39,148 bases of DNA from Halieaceae bacterium (GCA_028277365.1 JANQGK010000043.1:1-39148), one strand, 5' to 3'; positions 1-10,235 are shown, numbered from the stretch's first letter. Notes: generated from the letters alone by a model not told the origin. Made by a program: numbers and translations.

Positions 1-1
1 G

Positions 2-109
2 GTGGCCACGCTGATTGCCCCGATTGCGATGGAAGAAGGCCTGCGCTTTGCGATCCGCGAAGGCGGTCGTACGGTGGGCGCCGGCGTCGTCGCCAAGATC
101 ATCGAGTAA
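2..109 (+). CDS. tuf: Elongation factor Tu, C-terminal 35 aa (truncated by window start)
   Basis: Reads [35 protein letters not shown], the characteristic EF-Tu C-terminus. Confidence 0.96.
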
Positions 110-121
110 TCGATACCCGTC

Positions 122-141
122 ATTCCCGCGCAAGCGGGAAT
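122..141. repeat. dRS3-like palindromic repeat ATTCCC-N8-GGGAAT
   Basis: attcccgcgcaagcgggaat, perfect inverted repeat 12 bp after the tuf stop. Confidence 0.7.
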
Positions 142-146
142 CTGGA

Positions 147-175
147 AAAGCCCCGCACCCGCGGGGCTTTTTTTT
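147..175 (+). terminator. Intrinsic terminator of tuf
   Basis: aaaagccccgcacccgcggggctttttttt: GC-rich stem followed by a T tract. Confidence 0.9.
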
Positions 176-196
176 GCCTGTCTGTCACCTGAATCC

Positions 197-315
197 GCGC
201 GCGCAATGCCCGGGGCGCTTCCGGGACGCGCTAAAAGCATGACGTCCCTGTCTCGCTCGGCTGCGGCCGTCCTGGCCGCAGACGGTCCCGGAAGCGCCCC
301 GGGCACCGCACGCGC
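197..315. repeat. Long hairpin repeat A: 31-nt stem around a ~57-nt core
   Basis: Arms 197-227 and 285-315 are complementary with about 3 mismatches; core contains catgacgtccctgtctcgctcgg, shared with hairpin B. Confidence 0.85.
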
Positions 316-380
316 TCTGCAGGCAGCCCTCCAAACTCAAAACTTCGATTATGAAAGGGGCAGCATTTGGCGTTGAAGCA

Positions 381-502
381 GGGCGCGAGCTGGGTCTACC
401 CCCTCCCCGGACCGTCGACGGCCAGGGACGGCCGTCGCCGAGCGAGACAGGGACGTCATGCTTGTAGCGTGTCCGGGGAGGGGGTAGACCCAGTTCGCGC
501 CC
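381..502. repeat. Long hairpin repeat B: 31-nt stem around a ~60-nt core, inverted relative to A
   Basis: Arms 381-411 and 472-502 are complementary with 1 mismatch; the reverse complement of the core matches the core of A. Confidence 0.85.
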
Positions 503-530
503 GACCTGCGGAGCTCTTGTTCAAATGGCT

Positions 531-3263
531 TCAGGCCGGCACCGCTGCTGGTTGCCTGGCGCCGTTGCGCAGTCTGCGTACCAGCTTGTCCGCCTCGATG
601 GCGATGAAGCTGGGGAAGAAACAGGCGAGGATCAGCGGCCACCACTCCACCGGGAAGGCGGCTGTGCGGAACAGGGCGGCGGCTTCCGGTACCAGGGTGG
701 GGATGAAGCGGATCAGCAAGCTCAGCACGATGCCGCCCAGCAGCCAGCCGTTGGAGAACGGGCTGAAGGTGAAAGCTGAGTCGTACACCGAGCGCGCCGA
801 GAGCACGTAGCCGAAATGGGCAAACAGGATGGCCCAGAAGGCCGCGGTCTGGGCCTGGGTCAGCAGCAGGGCGTCAACCAGTTCACCGTCCACCACCGCC
901 GCGGCGCCGAAGTGGTAGTAGATCAGGAATCCCGGGGTGGAAATGGCCAGTCCCAGCAGCACCACGCGCTGCAGGAACAGGGCGTCGATAATATGAGCGC
1001 CTGCGGGTCGCGGCGGTTGCTGTAGCAACCCGCGCTCTTTTTGCTCCATCATCAGTGGCATGGTCAGCAGTACCGAGTCCAGCAGATTGACCCAGAGAAT
1101 CTGCACGGGTTCCAGTACGAAGCGCACGCTGAATAGCGGAATAAAGGCCGCTATCAACACCGCCCCCATGATCAGCAGTGCCTGGGCGGCGTTGGTCGGC
1201 AGTGTATAGAGAATGGCCTTGCGCAGGTTGTTCCAGGCGTGGCGGCCTTCTTCCACGGCGGCGACGATGGTGGCGAAGTTGTCATCCGCCAACACCATGT
1301 CAGAGGATTCCCGCGCCACCTCGGTGCCGCTCTTACCCATTGCCACCCCGATATCCGCGGCTTTCAATGCCGGCGCGTCGTTGACCCCATCGCCGGTCAT
1401 AGCCACCACCTTGTTCAGCTGCTGCAGCGCCTCGGCGATAGCCTTCTTGTGCTCGGGGGCTACCCGTGCGAATACCGAGACCTCGCGCGCCACCTCGCGG
1501 TAGCCCGCCTCATCCAGCGCTGAGAGCTCGGTACCGGTCATGACCCGATCCGCATCGATCCCCAGCTGTCGCGCCACGGCCTGGGCCGTGTCCGGGTGGT
1601 CGCCGGTAATCATCACGGTGCGAATCCCGGCCTGCTTGCACTGGGCGACCGCCTGCACGGCGGACTCCCGCGGCGGGTCGATCATTCCCTGCAGGCCCAC
1701 AAAACAGAGATCGCTCAGGTCGTCCTGGGTGAGTCCACTACAGTCTGCCGGCACCGGCTTGATGGCAAAGGCCAGGGTGCGCAGGGCATCCATGGCAAAA
1801 TCCCGGGCGGTGGCCAGGGCCCGTTCCGGTTCGAAGACGGCGGTATTCCCCGCCGCGTCCAGGGTGGTGCCGCACATGGCGATCACCCGTTCCGGCGCGC
1901 CCTTCACCAGCACGTAACGGCCGCCGGGCATATCCACCAGCACCGCCATGTACTTGGCCGCGGAATCGAAGGGAATTTCCACCAGGCGATGAATGCCGTC
2001 CACCACCAGCTCAGCCTTGGCGCCGGAGATTCGCAGCGCGAGCTCGGTGGGATCACCTGTGCCGCCCTTGCCGCTGAGGTGGGCATTGTTGCAGTGAAAG
2101 CCTGACTCCAGCAGCTTCATCAGCGCCGGCTGCTGCCGGGCGGGTACCGGCCGCTGGTCGCGCAGGAACTGGCCTTCGATGTCGAAACCCACCCCGGTAA
2201 CACTAAAGACCTCTGCGCCGGCGTAGACCCGGGTTACGGTCATTCGGTTTTCTGTCAGCGTACCCGTCTTATCGGAGCAGATCACCGACGTGGCGCCCAG
2301 GGTCTCCGCGGCGGGTAGCTTGCGAATCAATGCCTTGCGGCCGGCCATCACGGTACCGGACAGCGCCAGGATGGAAGTGACCAGCGCCGGCAGCATCTCC
2401 GGAATGGAGGCCACCACCAGCGACACTGCGCCAAGGAAGCTGTAGGAAATGGCGTAGCCCAGGTAGATGCCGAGGCAGAAGTTGAAGCCACCCACCACCA
2501 GAATGGCGCCGATCAGCGTGCGCACGAACTCCTTCATCTTGCGCTGCAGGGGCGTGAGGCCCTGGTCGGCGGATTTCACCAGATCGGCGATGCGCCCAAA
2601 CACGGTATTGGCGCCGGTGCCCACCACGATGCCCCGGGCGGTCCCCCTGGTTACATAGGTGCCGGAGAAGCCCACGTTCCTCTGGTCGCCCGGAACCAGG
2701 TTCTCGCCCTGCAGGGCGTCGATGGTCTTCATCACGGGAATAGACTCCCCGGTGAGGGAGGATTCGTCCACATGCAGGTCGCTGGTTTCGATAAAACGCA
2801 GGTCGGCGGGCACCCGGTCGCCGCTCTCCAGCACCACCAGGTCACCCGGTACCAGCTCCCGCGCGGCGATCCGGCGCTGGTCGCTGTCACGCAGCACCAG
2901 GGCTTCCTGCACCATCATGTTGCGCAGGGCGTCCAACGCCCCCTCGGCCTTGCCTTCCTGCACGAAGCCGAGAATGGCATTCAGCAGCACCACGCTGAGA
3001 ATCACAACGGTGTCGGGCAACATGTGGCTGCCCAGTGCCGACAGCACCCCGGTAACGGTGGCGGTCACCAGCAGGATGATCACCATGGGGTCGGTGAACT
3101 GGCGCAGCAGCCGGAGCCAGGCAGGGGTTTTACGGAACTCGATCTCGTTGGGCCCATGTTCCGCCAGGCGCTGCTGCGCCGCGGAATCGGACAACCCGGT
3201 TTCCCGGGTGTCCAGCAAATCCATGACTTCCTCGGGGGATTTCGCGTACCAGGTTTCTTCCAC
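531..3263 (-). CDS. Cation-transporting P-type ATPase (P2-like), GTG start
   Basis: DKTGTLT phosphorylation motif, TGES, TGDGVNDAPALKAADIGVAMG hinge motif, N-terminal cation-ATPase domain; SD-like aggag before the GTG. Confidence 0.93.
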   Translation of the reverse strand: MEETWYAKSPEEVMDLLDTRETGLSDSAAQQRLAEHGPNEIEFRKTPAWLRLLRQFTDPMVIILLVTATVTGVLSALGSHMLPDTVVILSVVLLNAILGFVQEGKAEGALDALRNMMVQEALVLRDSDQRRIAARELVPGDLVVLESGDRVPADLRFIETSDLHVDESSLTGESIPVMKTIDALQGENLVPGDQRNVGFSGTYVTRGTARGIVVGTGANTVFGRIADLVKSADQGLTPLQRKMKEFVRTLIGAILVVGGFNFCLGIYLGYAISYSFLGAVSLVVASIPEMLPALVTSILALSGTVMAGRKALIRKLPAAETLGATSVICSDKTGTLTENRMTVTRVYAGAEVFSVTGVGFDIEGQFLRDQRPVPARQQPALMKLLESGFHCNNAHLSGKGGTGDPTELALRISGAKAELVVDGIHRLVEIPFDSAAKYMAVLVDMPGGRYVLVKGAPERVIAMCGTTLDAAGNTAVFEPERALATARDFAMDALRTLAFAIKPVPADCSGLTQDDLSDLCFVGLQGMIDPPRESAVQAVAQCKQAGIRTVMITGDHPDTAQAVARQLGIDADRVMTGTELSALDEAGYREVAREVSVFARVAPEHKKAIAEALQQLNKVVAMTGDGVNDAPALKAADIGVAMGKSGTEVARESSDMVLADDNFATIVAAVEEGRHAWNNLRKAILYTLPTNAAQALLIMGAVLIAAFIPLFSVRFVLEPVQILWVNLLDSVLLTMPLMMEQKERGLLQQPPRPAGAHIIDALFLQRVVLLGLAISTPGFLIYYHFGAAAVVDGELVDALLLTQAQTAAFWAILFAHFGYVLSARSVYDSAFTFSPFSNGWLLGGIVLSLLIRFIPTLVPEAAALFRTAAFPVEWWPLILACFFPSFIAIEADKLVRRLRNGARQPAAVPA

Positions 3264-3391
3264 AGCAGGCTCCTGAGGACACAGCGGGACTGGCCCGCGA
3301 CCGGGATAGGGACTGCTTGCAGTTTAGTCGCTGTCCGCGAGTGGCGAATTGATGCGGCTCAAGGACCGGGTGGAAGCCGCCCGGGGGCGTT

Positions 3392-3907
3392 TCAGCTTGC
3401 GTTTAAGGATTCCGCCCAGTGTTGATCGACCAGCTGGCCGATCATGTTGGCCGCCACCAGATGGGCGGCGTACCAGGTGTGCAGGCAGCGGATGCGGTCC
3501 GGCTTCTCAATGCCGCCGATGCCGCGCTGTTGCAGGCTGTCAAAGAAGCCTAAGCACTGCAGCCTGGCGCGGTCTTCCTCGGTCATGAGGGAGTTGCGCA
3601 GGGCAACATGGGCGGCGTGGTCCTCGGCCATGGCGTCCCGCAGGCCCGGCTCCCCATCGATTCGCGCCTGCAGCTCGGCGATAAAACCACCCGCCTCGAG
3701 CTGATCGATGCGGTAGTTGAGCCCCGGGTCCACCAGCCAGAACAGGGTGGGGAAGGGCTTGTCGTCAACCAGCGATGCGACCCGGATGACCATCGGCTGG
3801 CCCTCGGCATTCTTCACCGGTATGGCGCGCAGCCCTCGAGCCTCGCGGCCCAGCAGTTCGCTGACGCGGGCGTGCTCCTCCCGGGTGACGGCGGCAGATC
3901 GGGTCAT
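3392..3907 (-). CDS. DUF501 domain-containing protein
   Basis: 171 aa; pattern IPVKNAEGQPMVIRVASLVDDKPFPTLFWLVDPGLNYRIDQLEAGG resembles the DUF501 family. Confidence 0.75.
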   Translation of the reverse strand: MTRSAAVTREEHARVSELLGREARGLRAIPVKNAEGQPMVIRVASLVDDKPFPTLFWLVDPGLNYRIDQLEAGGFIAELQARIDGEPGLRDAMAEDHAAHVALRNSLMTEEDRARLQCLGFFDSLQQRGIGGIEKPDRIRCLHTWYAAHLVAANMIGQLVDQHWAESLNAS

Positions 3908-3994
3908 GGACTGTCCTGGATATTGGGGGCGCTATTCGACGTTATTCATTGCCCGAATGCAAGTTAGAATAGGCTAAGGTCTGCGCAGGAGGTG

Positions 3995-4954
3995 ATGAGG
4001 CGTATGGCATCCCGAGTATTCCGTTGGCTGGCCCTGGGTCTGGCCTTGTTTTTACTGCTGCTATCCGTGCTGGCGGGCTGGCTGTGGCGCGCTGCGCAGG
4101 AGCCCCCCCAGCACCTGGCGCGCAAGGGGCAGCTGGTGGCCGTAGAGCCCCTGTCCCACTACCGGCTGCGGGACAGTGAAGTGCGCGAGTTTCGCCTGTT
4201 CTCCAACAGCGGCCTGGCCGCCGATATCGCCGTGCGCCGCCCCGACCGGGGGCTGGACCACCGGCCCCTGTTGCTGGTCATGGGCGGCCAGGAAACGGGC
4301 CGCGCGGCCGTAGACGTGATTCCGGATACCCGCGGTGCGACGGTGGCCGCCATCAGCTACCCCTTTGGTACGGTGCCACACCGCAGCCTGTTAGAGGTAT
4401 TCCTTGCCCTTCCGCGTATCCAGCAGGGTATCTTCGATACTCCGGCGGCGGCCCTGTTGGCCCTTGATTACCTGTTGAGCCCGGATGCCGGGATCGACCC
4501 CGGACGGGTGGAACTGGCGGGAATCAGCTTTGGCGCCTACCTGGCCTCCGTGCCGGCGGTGCTGGACCCGCGCGTGGAGCGCCTGTGGCTGATTCACGGC
4601 GGCGGTGCGCCGGCGGAGGTGTTCGATTACGGCCTGAGCAAGCGCATCCCGGTATCACCGGTAAGACGCGCGCTGTCCGACTACCTTGCAGGGGTGGCGG
4701 GTGCCACTCACCTGGGTCCGGAAGCCTGGGTCCACCGGCTGTCGCCGCGGCCGCTGGTGCTGGTGCACGCTTCCCGTGAAAGCTCTCTGCCGCCGGCGGC
4801 CATCGATGCCTTGGAAGCGGTGGTGCGGGAACCGGTGGAAGTGCTCTATACCGAAGGCAAACACGTGCACCCGAAGCGTCCCGAGGTGGTCACTGCGATT
4901 TCAGAACTGATGTTTGAGCGCATGCGCTGCCCCAAGGTGACCCTAAGCTGCTGA
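3995..4954 (+). CDS. Membrane-anchored alpha/beta-hydrolase-like protein
   Basis: N-terminal hydrophobic anchor; GISFGAY nucleophile elbow (GxSxG); start could also be ATG 4004. Confidence 0.7.
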   Translation: MRRMASRVFRWLALGLALFLLLLSVLAGWLWRAAQEPPQHLARKGQLVAVEPLSHYRLRDSEVREFRLFSNSGLAADIAVRRPDRGLDHRPLLLVMGGQETGRAAVDVIPDTRGATVAAISYPFGTVPHRSLLEVFLALPRIQQGIFDTPAAALLALDYLLSPDAGIDPGRVELAGISFGAYLASVPAVLDPRVERLWLIHGGGAPAEVFDYGLSKRIPVSPVRRALSDYLAGVAGATHLGPEAWVHRLSPRPLVLVHASRESSLPPAAIDALEAVVREPVEVLYTEGKHVHPKRPEVVTAISELMFERMRCPKVTLSC

Positions 4955-5050
4955 ATCCTGGCCTGATTTGACCTTTTTCCGCTGTCGGCGACAGTCGCAT
5001 GGCTCCGGACGCCATGCGTAAAAAGTCTATGAAACTATTGGGAAAACTGT

Positions 5051-5460
<410 letters not shown>

Positions 5461-5562
5461 CAAACAACCAAGACCTGCTCGGGACCTTTATCCCGGGTGT
5501 GTAACGCTCAGCGATGAGCGGCCATAGAGGGTGTGAGCCCCGTACACTGAGAGGTTAGAACA

Positions 5563-6198
5563 ATGACTATTGGCTTAGTCGGCCGTAAGTCCGGTATGAC
5601 TCGCGTTTTTACCGAAGACGGCTCTTCCATCCCGGTGACGGTGATTGAGGTCGAACCCAATCGCGTCACGCAGGTAAAAGATTCCGATAGCGATGGCTAT
5701 CGCGCGATCCAGGTAACCGCAGGCAGCTGCCGCGCGAACCGCATCAGCAAGTCCGAAGCAGGTCACTTCGCCAAAGCCGGCGTTGAGGCCGGTCGCGGCC
5801 TGTGGGAATTCCGCCTGGAAGCGGAAGACGAAGCTCCCGAAGTCGGCGCCGTCCTGACTGTGGAAGCCTTTGAAGCCGGCCAGAAGGTCGATGTCGCCGG
5901 CAAGTCCAAAGGCAAGGGCTTCCAGGGCGCCGTCAAGCGCTGGAACTTCAAGACTCAAGACGCCACTCATGGCAACTCGCTGTCGCACCGCGCGCCGGGC
6001 TCCATCGGTCAGTGTCAAACGCCGGGTCGTGTCTTCAAAGGCAAGAAAATGGCCGGCCACATGGGTGCTGAGAACGTCACCACCCAGGGCTTGGAAATCG
6101 TCCGCGTAGACGTCGAGCGCAACCTGCTGCTGGTAAAGGGCGCCGTACCCGGTGCCCCCGGTGGCGATGTAGTCGTCCGTCCGGCAGTCAAGGCATAA
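5563..6198 (+). CDS. rplC: 50S ribosomal protein L3
   Basis: [20 protein letters not shown]...; operon order. Confidence 0.98.
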   Translation: MTIGLVGRKSGMTRVFTEDGSSIPVTVIEVEPNRVTQVKDSDSDGYRAIQVTAGSCRANRISKSEAGHFAKAGVEAGRGLWEFRLEAEDEAPEVGAVLTVEAFEAGQKVDVAGKSKGKGFQGAVKRWNFKTQDATHGNSLSHRAPGSIGQCQTPGRVFKGKKMAGHMGAENVTTQGLEIVRVDVERNLLLVKGAVPGAPGGDVVVRPAVKA

Positions 6199-6216
6199 GG
6201 TCAGGGAGTCTTTACC

Positions 6217-6834
6217 GTGGAATTGAGTATCGTAAAGCCCGGCAAGGCGAAGCCCGGAAAAGTTTCGGTTTCCGACGTGGCCTTTGCACGTGAGTTCAAC
6301 GAAGACCTGGTTCACCAGGTTGTTACGGCCTACCTCGCTGGCAGCCGCCAGGGTACGCGGGCCCAGAAGAATCGTTCCGCCGTCAGCGGCGGTGGCAAGA
6401 AGCCCTGGCGCCAGAAGGGCACCGGTCGTGCCCGTGCCGGCACCATCCGCTCGCCGATCTGGCGCAGCGGCGGCGTGACCTTTGCGGCCAAGCCGCAGGA
6501 TCACAGCCAGAAGGTCAACCGCAAGATGTACCGCGCGGCGCTGCGCTCCATCATGTCCGAGCTGGCCCGCCAGGATCGCCTGGTGGTGGTTGAGAGTCTG
6601 GACGTCGAGGAGCCCAAGACCAAGCTGCTGGTCAAGCAGCTGGATGACTACGGCCTGGACAACGTGCTGATTGTGTCCGACCAGGTCGGCGAAAACCTGT
6701 ATCTGGCAGCCCGCAACCTGCATAAGGTTGACGTGCGCGATGTCGAAGGCGTGGATCCGGTATCCCTGATCGCCTACGACAAGGTCATGGTGACCGTGGA
6801 TGCCGTGAAGAAGTTTGAGGAGATGCTGGGATGA
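6217..6834 (+). CDS. rplD: 50S ribosomal protein L4
   Basis: L4 sequence and operon order; 4-bp ATGA overlap with rplW. Confidence 0.97.
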   Translation: MELSIVKPGKAKPGKVSVSDVAFAREFNEDLVHQVVTAYLAGSRQGTRAQKNRSAVSGGGKKPWRQKGTGRARAGTIRSPIWRSGGVTFAAKPQDHSQKVNRKMYRAALRSIMSELARQDRLVVVESLDVEEPKTKLLVKQLDDYGLDNVLIVSDQVGENLYLAARNLHKVDVRDVEGVDPVSLIAYDKVMVTVDAVKKFEEMLG

Positions 6835-7127
6835 ACCAGGAGCGCGTATTTCAGGTGCTGTTAGGCCCGCACGTTTCCGAAAAGGCGGCCGTGGTCGCAG
6901 AGATGAACAACCAGTACGTCTTCCGTGTTGCGGTCGACGCCACAAAGCTGGAGGTCAAGAAGGCCGTCGAGCAGCTGTTCAAGGTGGATGTGGCTGATGT
7001 CCAGACCCTGAAGGTCAAGGGCAAGGTTAAGCGCAACCGTTTCGGCCTCTCAAAGAAGCCGAGCTGGAAGAAGGCATACGTCAAGCTGGCGCAGGGTCAA
7101 GACATTGACTTTGCTTCCGCAGAGTGA
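6831..7127 (+). CDS. rplW: 50S ribosomal protein L23
   Basis: [19 protein letters not shown]... Confidence 0.97.
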   Translation: MNQERVFQVLLGPHVSEKAAVVAEMNNQYVFRVAVDATKLEVKKAVEQLFKVDVADVQTLKVKGKVKRNRFGLSKKPSWKKAYVKLAQGQDIDFASAE

Positions 7128-7144
7128 GGAAGGAGTAGGTTTCC

Positions 7145-7972
7145 ATGGCAATTGTTAAGAGAAAGCCGACTTCAGCCGGTCGCCGCCACGTGGTCAACGT
7201 GGTTGGTGAAGGCCTGCACAAAGGTGCGCCTCACAAGGCCCTGCTGGAGAAGCAGTCCAAGAACGGCGGTCGCAACAACAACGGTCGCATTACCACGCGT
7301 CACGTGGGCGGCGGTCACAAGCAGCATTACCGCAAGGTCGACTTCAAGCGTAACAAGGACGGCATTGTCGCCGAGGTGGAGCGCCTGGAGTACGACCCGA
7401 ACCGTACCGCGCATATCGCCCTGCTGAAGTACGCAGACGGCGAGCGCCGCTACATCATCGCCCCGAAGGGTATCGCTGCCGGCGACACCGTGCAGTCTGG
7501 AGACAACGCTCCGATCAAGGTCGGCAATGCTCTGCCGCTGCGCAATATCCCGGTCGGTAGCGTGGTGCACTGCATCGAGCTCAAGCCCGGTAAAGGTGCC
7601 CAGATGGCACGCTCTGCCGGTGCCTCCTGCCAGCTGGTGGCCCGCGAAGGCCGCTACGCCACCCTGCGTCTGCGCTCCGGTGAGATGCGCAAGGTGCTGG
7701 CGGACTGCCGCGCCTGCCTGGGTGAGGTATCCAACAGCGAGCACAGCCTGCGCAAGCTCGGCAAGGCCGGCGCTGCGCGCTGGCGCGGTGTTCGCCCGAC
7801 GGTTCGCGGTGTTGCCATGAACCCGGTAGACCACCCGCACGGTGGTGGTGAAGGCCGCACCTCGGGTGGCCGTCATCCGGTGTCCCCCTGGGGTACGCCG
7901 ACCAAGGGTTACAAAACCCGCAAGAACAAGCGCACGGACGATCTTATTGTCCGCCGCCGTCGCAAGAAGTAA
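7145..7972 (+). CDS. rplB: 50S ribosomal protein L2
   Basis: 275 aa; [17 protein letters not shown] signature. Confidence 0.98.
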   Translation: MAIVKRKPTSAGRRHVVNVVGEGLHKGAPHKALLEKQSKNGGRNNNGRITTRHVGGGHKQHYRKVDFKRNKDGIVAEVERLEYDPNRTAHIALLKYADGERRYIIAPKGIAAGDTVQSGDNAPIKVGNALPLRNIPVGSVVHCIELKPGKGAQMARSAGASCQLVAREGRYATLRLRSGEMRKVLADCRACLGEVSNSEHSLRKLGKAGAARWRGVRPTVRGVAMNPVDHPHGGGEGRTSGGRHPVSPWGTPTKGYKTRKNKRTDDLIVRRRRKK

Positions 7973-7996
7973 CCGGATTAGAGTGAGGAATAGAAA

Positions 7997-8269
7997 GTGC
8001 CCCGTTCACTGAAGAAAGGTCCTTTTATTGACCTGCACCTGATGAAGAAGGTCGAGGCCGCGGTCGAGAGCAACGATCGCCGTCCCATCAAGACCTGGTC
8101 GCGCCGCTCCATGGTCTCTCCGGATATGGTCGGCCTGACCATCGCGGTACACAACGGTCGCCAGCATGTTCCCGTTCTGATTAACGAGGACATGGTTGGC
8201 CACAAGCTGGGCGAGTTCGCCGTAACGCGTACGTTCCGCGGCCACGCCGCGGACAAGAAGGCGCGCTAA
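7997..8269 (+). CDS. rpsS: 30S ribosomal protein S19 (GTG start)
   Basis: [19 protein letters not shown]... Confidence 0.98.
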   Translation: MPRSLKKGPFIDLHLMKKVEAAVESNDRRPIKTWSRRSMVSPDMVGLTIAVHNGRQHVPVLINEDMVGHKLGEFAVTRTFRGHAADKKAR

Positions 8270-8289
8270 GGCGCTAGAGAGGTTAAGAG

Positions 8290-8628
8290 ATGGAAGTTGC
8301 AGCCAAACTTAAAGGTGCGCGCATTTCAGCCCAGAAGGCTCGTCTGGTCGCCGACCAGGTGCGCGGCAAGGGTGTCGAGGACGCTCTCGACCTGCTGACC
8401 TACAGCAACAAGAAAGCCGCCCACATTATCAAGAAAGTCCTGGACTCGGCGATTGCCAATGCCGAGAACAATGAAGGTGCTGATGTCGACGAACTGAAGG
8501 TCTCCAGCATCTACGTAGACGAGGGTATGACGATGAAGCGCCTGCGTCCCCGCGCCAAGGGCCGCGCAGATCGCATCTTCAAGCGCACCTGTCATATCAC
8601 CGTAAAAGTAGCAGACGGGGAAGGTTAA
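8290..8628 (+). CDS. rplV: 50S ribosomal protein L22
   Basis: [23 protein letters not shown]; operon order. Confidence 0.97.
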   Translation: MEVAAKLKGARISAQKARLVADQVRGKGVEDALDLLTYSNKKAAHIIKKVLDSAIANAENNEGADVDELKVSSIYVDEGMTMKRLRPRAKGRADRIFKRTCHITVKVADGEG

Positions 8629-8632
8629 GCTC

Positions 8633-9307
8633 ATGGGTCAGAAAGTACATCCGGTAGGCATCCGCCTGGGTATCGTCAAGGACCACAGCTCGGTCTGGTA
8701 CGCGGACAACAAGAACTACTCCAAGAACCTGATTACGGATCTGGAAGTTCGCGAGTATATCGAGAAGAAGCTCGACCACGCGTCTGTCAGCCGCGTCGTC
8801 ATTGAGCGCCCGGCGCAGACCGCCCGCATCACCATTCACACTGCCCGTCCCGGCATCGTGATCGGCAAGAAGGGTGAAGACGTGGACAAGCTGCGCGCAG
8901 TGCTGAGCGAGAAGATGGGTGTGCCGGTGCACATCAACATCGAGGAGATCCGTAAGCCGGACCTCGACGCTCGCCTGGTGGCCCAGAACGTGGCCCAGCA
9001 GCTGGAGCGTCGTGTGATGTTCCGCCGCGCCATGAAGCGTGTTGTACAGAACGCCATGCGCCAGGGTGCGGAAGGCATCAAGGTGCAGGTGTCCGGTCGC
9101 CTGGGTGGCGCTGAAATCGCCCGTACCGAGTGGTACCGCGAAGGCCGTGTGCCCCTGCACACCCTGCGCGCTGATATCGATTACGCCACCTACGAGGCCA
9201 GCACCACCTACGGCATCCTGGGTGTGAAGGTTTGGATCTTCAAAGGCGAAGTGATTGGCGGTGAAGAAGCTGCCGAAGCCGGCGCCAAGAAGACAGCTAC
9301 TAATTGA
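8633..9307 (+). CDS. rpsC: 30S ribosomal protein S3
   Basis: [18 protein letters not shown]... Confidence 0.98.
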   Translation: MGQKVHPVGIRLGIVKDHSSVWYADNKNYSKNLITDLEVREYIEKKLDHASVSRVVIERPAQTARITIHTARPGIVIGKKGEDVDKLRAVLSEKMGVPVHINIEEIRKPDLDARLVAQNVAQQLERRVMFRRAMKRVVQNAMRQGAEGIKVQVSGRLGGAEIARTEWYREGRVPLHTLRADIDYATYEASTTYGILGVKVWIFKGEVIGGEEAAEAGAKKTATN

Positions 9308-9332
9308 CGGTTACTAATTAAGGTTTACGCAG

Positions 9333-9746
9333 ATGCTACAACCAAAGCGTACGAAATTTCGCAAGATGCAGAAGGGCCGTAACCGCGGCCTGGCACATCG
9401 CGGCAGCAAGGTAAGCTTCGGCGAGTTCGGCCTGAAGGCCGTCGGCCGCGGCCGTATCACGGCTCGCCAGATCGAGGCAGCGCGTCGCGCCATGACCCGT
9501 CACATCAAGCGTGGCGGCAAGATCTGGATTCGCGTGTTCCCGGACAAGCCGATTACCACCAAGCCGCTGGAAGTTCGCCAGGGTAAAGGTAAGGGTAACG
9601 TGGAGTACTGGGTAGCCCAGATCCAGCCCGGCAAGATGCTGTACGAAGTACAGGGTGTTTCCGAAGAGCTGGCCCGTGAGGCGTTCACGCTGGCCGCTGC
9701 GAAGATTCCGGTTGAAACGAAATTTGTAAAACGGTCGGTAATGTAA
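9333..9746 (+). CDS. rplP: 50S ribosomal protein L16
   Basis: [19 protein letters not shown]... Confidence 0.98.
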   Translation: MLQPKRTKFRKMQKGRNRGLAHRGSKVSFGEFGLKAVGRGRITARQIEAARRAMTRHIKRGGKIWIRVFPDKPITTKPLEVRQGKGKGNVEYWVAQIQPGKMLYEVQGVSEELAREAFTLAAAKIPVETKFVKRSVM

Positions 9747-9937
9747 TGAAAGCGAATGAATTGCGTGAGAAGTCCGTAGAGGACCTGAACAAGGACCTGC
9801 TGTCCTTGCGTGAAGAGCAGTTCAAGCTGCGCATGCAGAAGTCTACTGGCCAGCTGGGTCAGAGCCATCTGTTGAAGCAGAACCAGCGCGACATTGCTCG
9901 CGTTAAGACTGTGCTCACCGAGAAGGCAGGGGAGTAA
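9746..9937 (+). CDS. rpmC: 50S ribosomal protein L29
   Basis: [31 protein letters not shown]. Confidence 0.97.
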   Translation: MKANELREKSVEDLNKDLLSLREEQFKLRMQKSTGQLGQSHLLKQNQRDIARVKTVLTEKAGE

Positions 9938-9940
9938 ACG

Positions 9941-10207
9941 ATGACGGCAGAACAGAAGACTGCGCGTACCGCGACCGGTCGTGTAGTAAGCAACAAGATG
10001 GACAAGACGGTTACCGTGCTGGTCGAGCGCCGGGTCAAGCACCCTGTGTACGGCAAGTACATCACCCGTTCCTCCAAGATCCACGCTCACGATGAGAACA
10101 ACGAGTGCGGCATCGGGGATGTGGTTACCGTCCAGGAAACGCGCCCGATTTCCAAGTCGAAGAGCTGGAAGCTGCTGCGCGTTGATGAGAGTGCCGTCCA
10201 GGTCTGA
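9941..10207 (+). CDS. rpsQ: 30S ribosomal protein S17
   Basis: [27 protein letters not shown]. Confidence 0.97.
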   Translation: MTAEQKTARTATGRVVSNKMDKTVTVLVERRVKHPVYGKYITRSSKIHAHDENNECGIGDVVTVQETRPISKSKSWKLLRVDESAVQV

Positions 10208-10235
10208 TAGCAGCTGGATTAGCTGGAGTTAAGAG

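Noticed and set aside
15-242. 75-aa ORF with YPSFPRKRESG
   Set aside because: This peptide is the translation of the dRS3-like repeat plus the tuf end in the wrong frame.
349-810. ORFs 349-645 (-) and 367-810 (+) near the hairpin repeats
   Set aside because: They read through hairpin repeats and the end of the ATPase gene; peptide similarity (MTSLSRSATAVPG) comes from the repeat, not from a gene.
3919-3991. Promoter for the hydrolase gene based on TAGAAT near 3966
   Set aside because: The -10 is good but no convincing -35 at 16-18 bp; not strong enough to list as a feature.
5575-6945. 456-aa antisense ORF across rplC, rplD and rplW
   Set aside because: Shadow ORF opposite well-identified ribosomal genes in GC-rich DNA; no recognisable domain.
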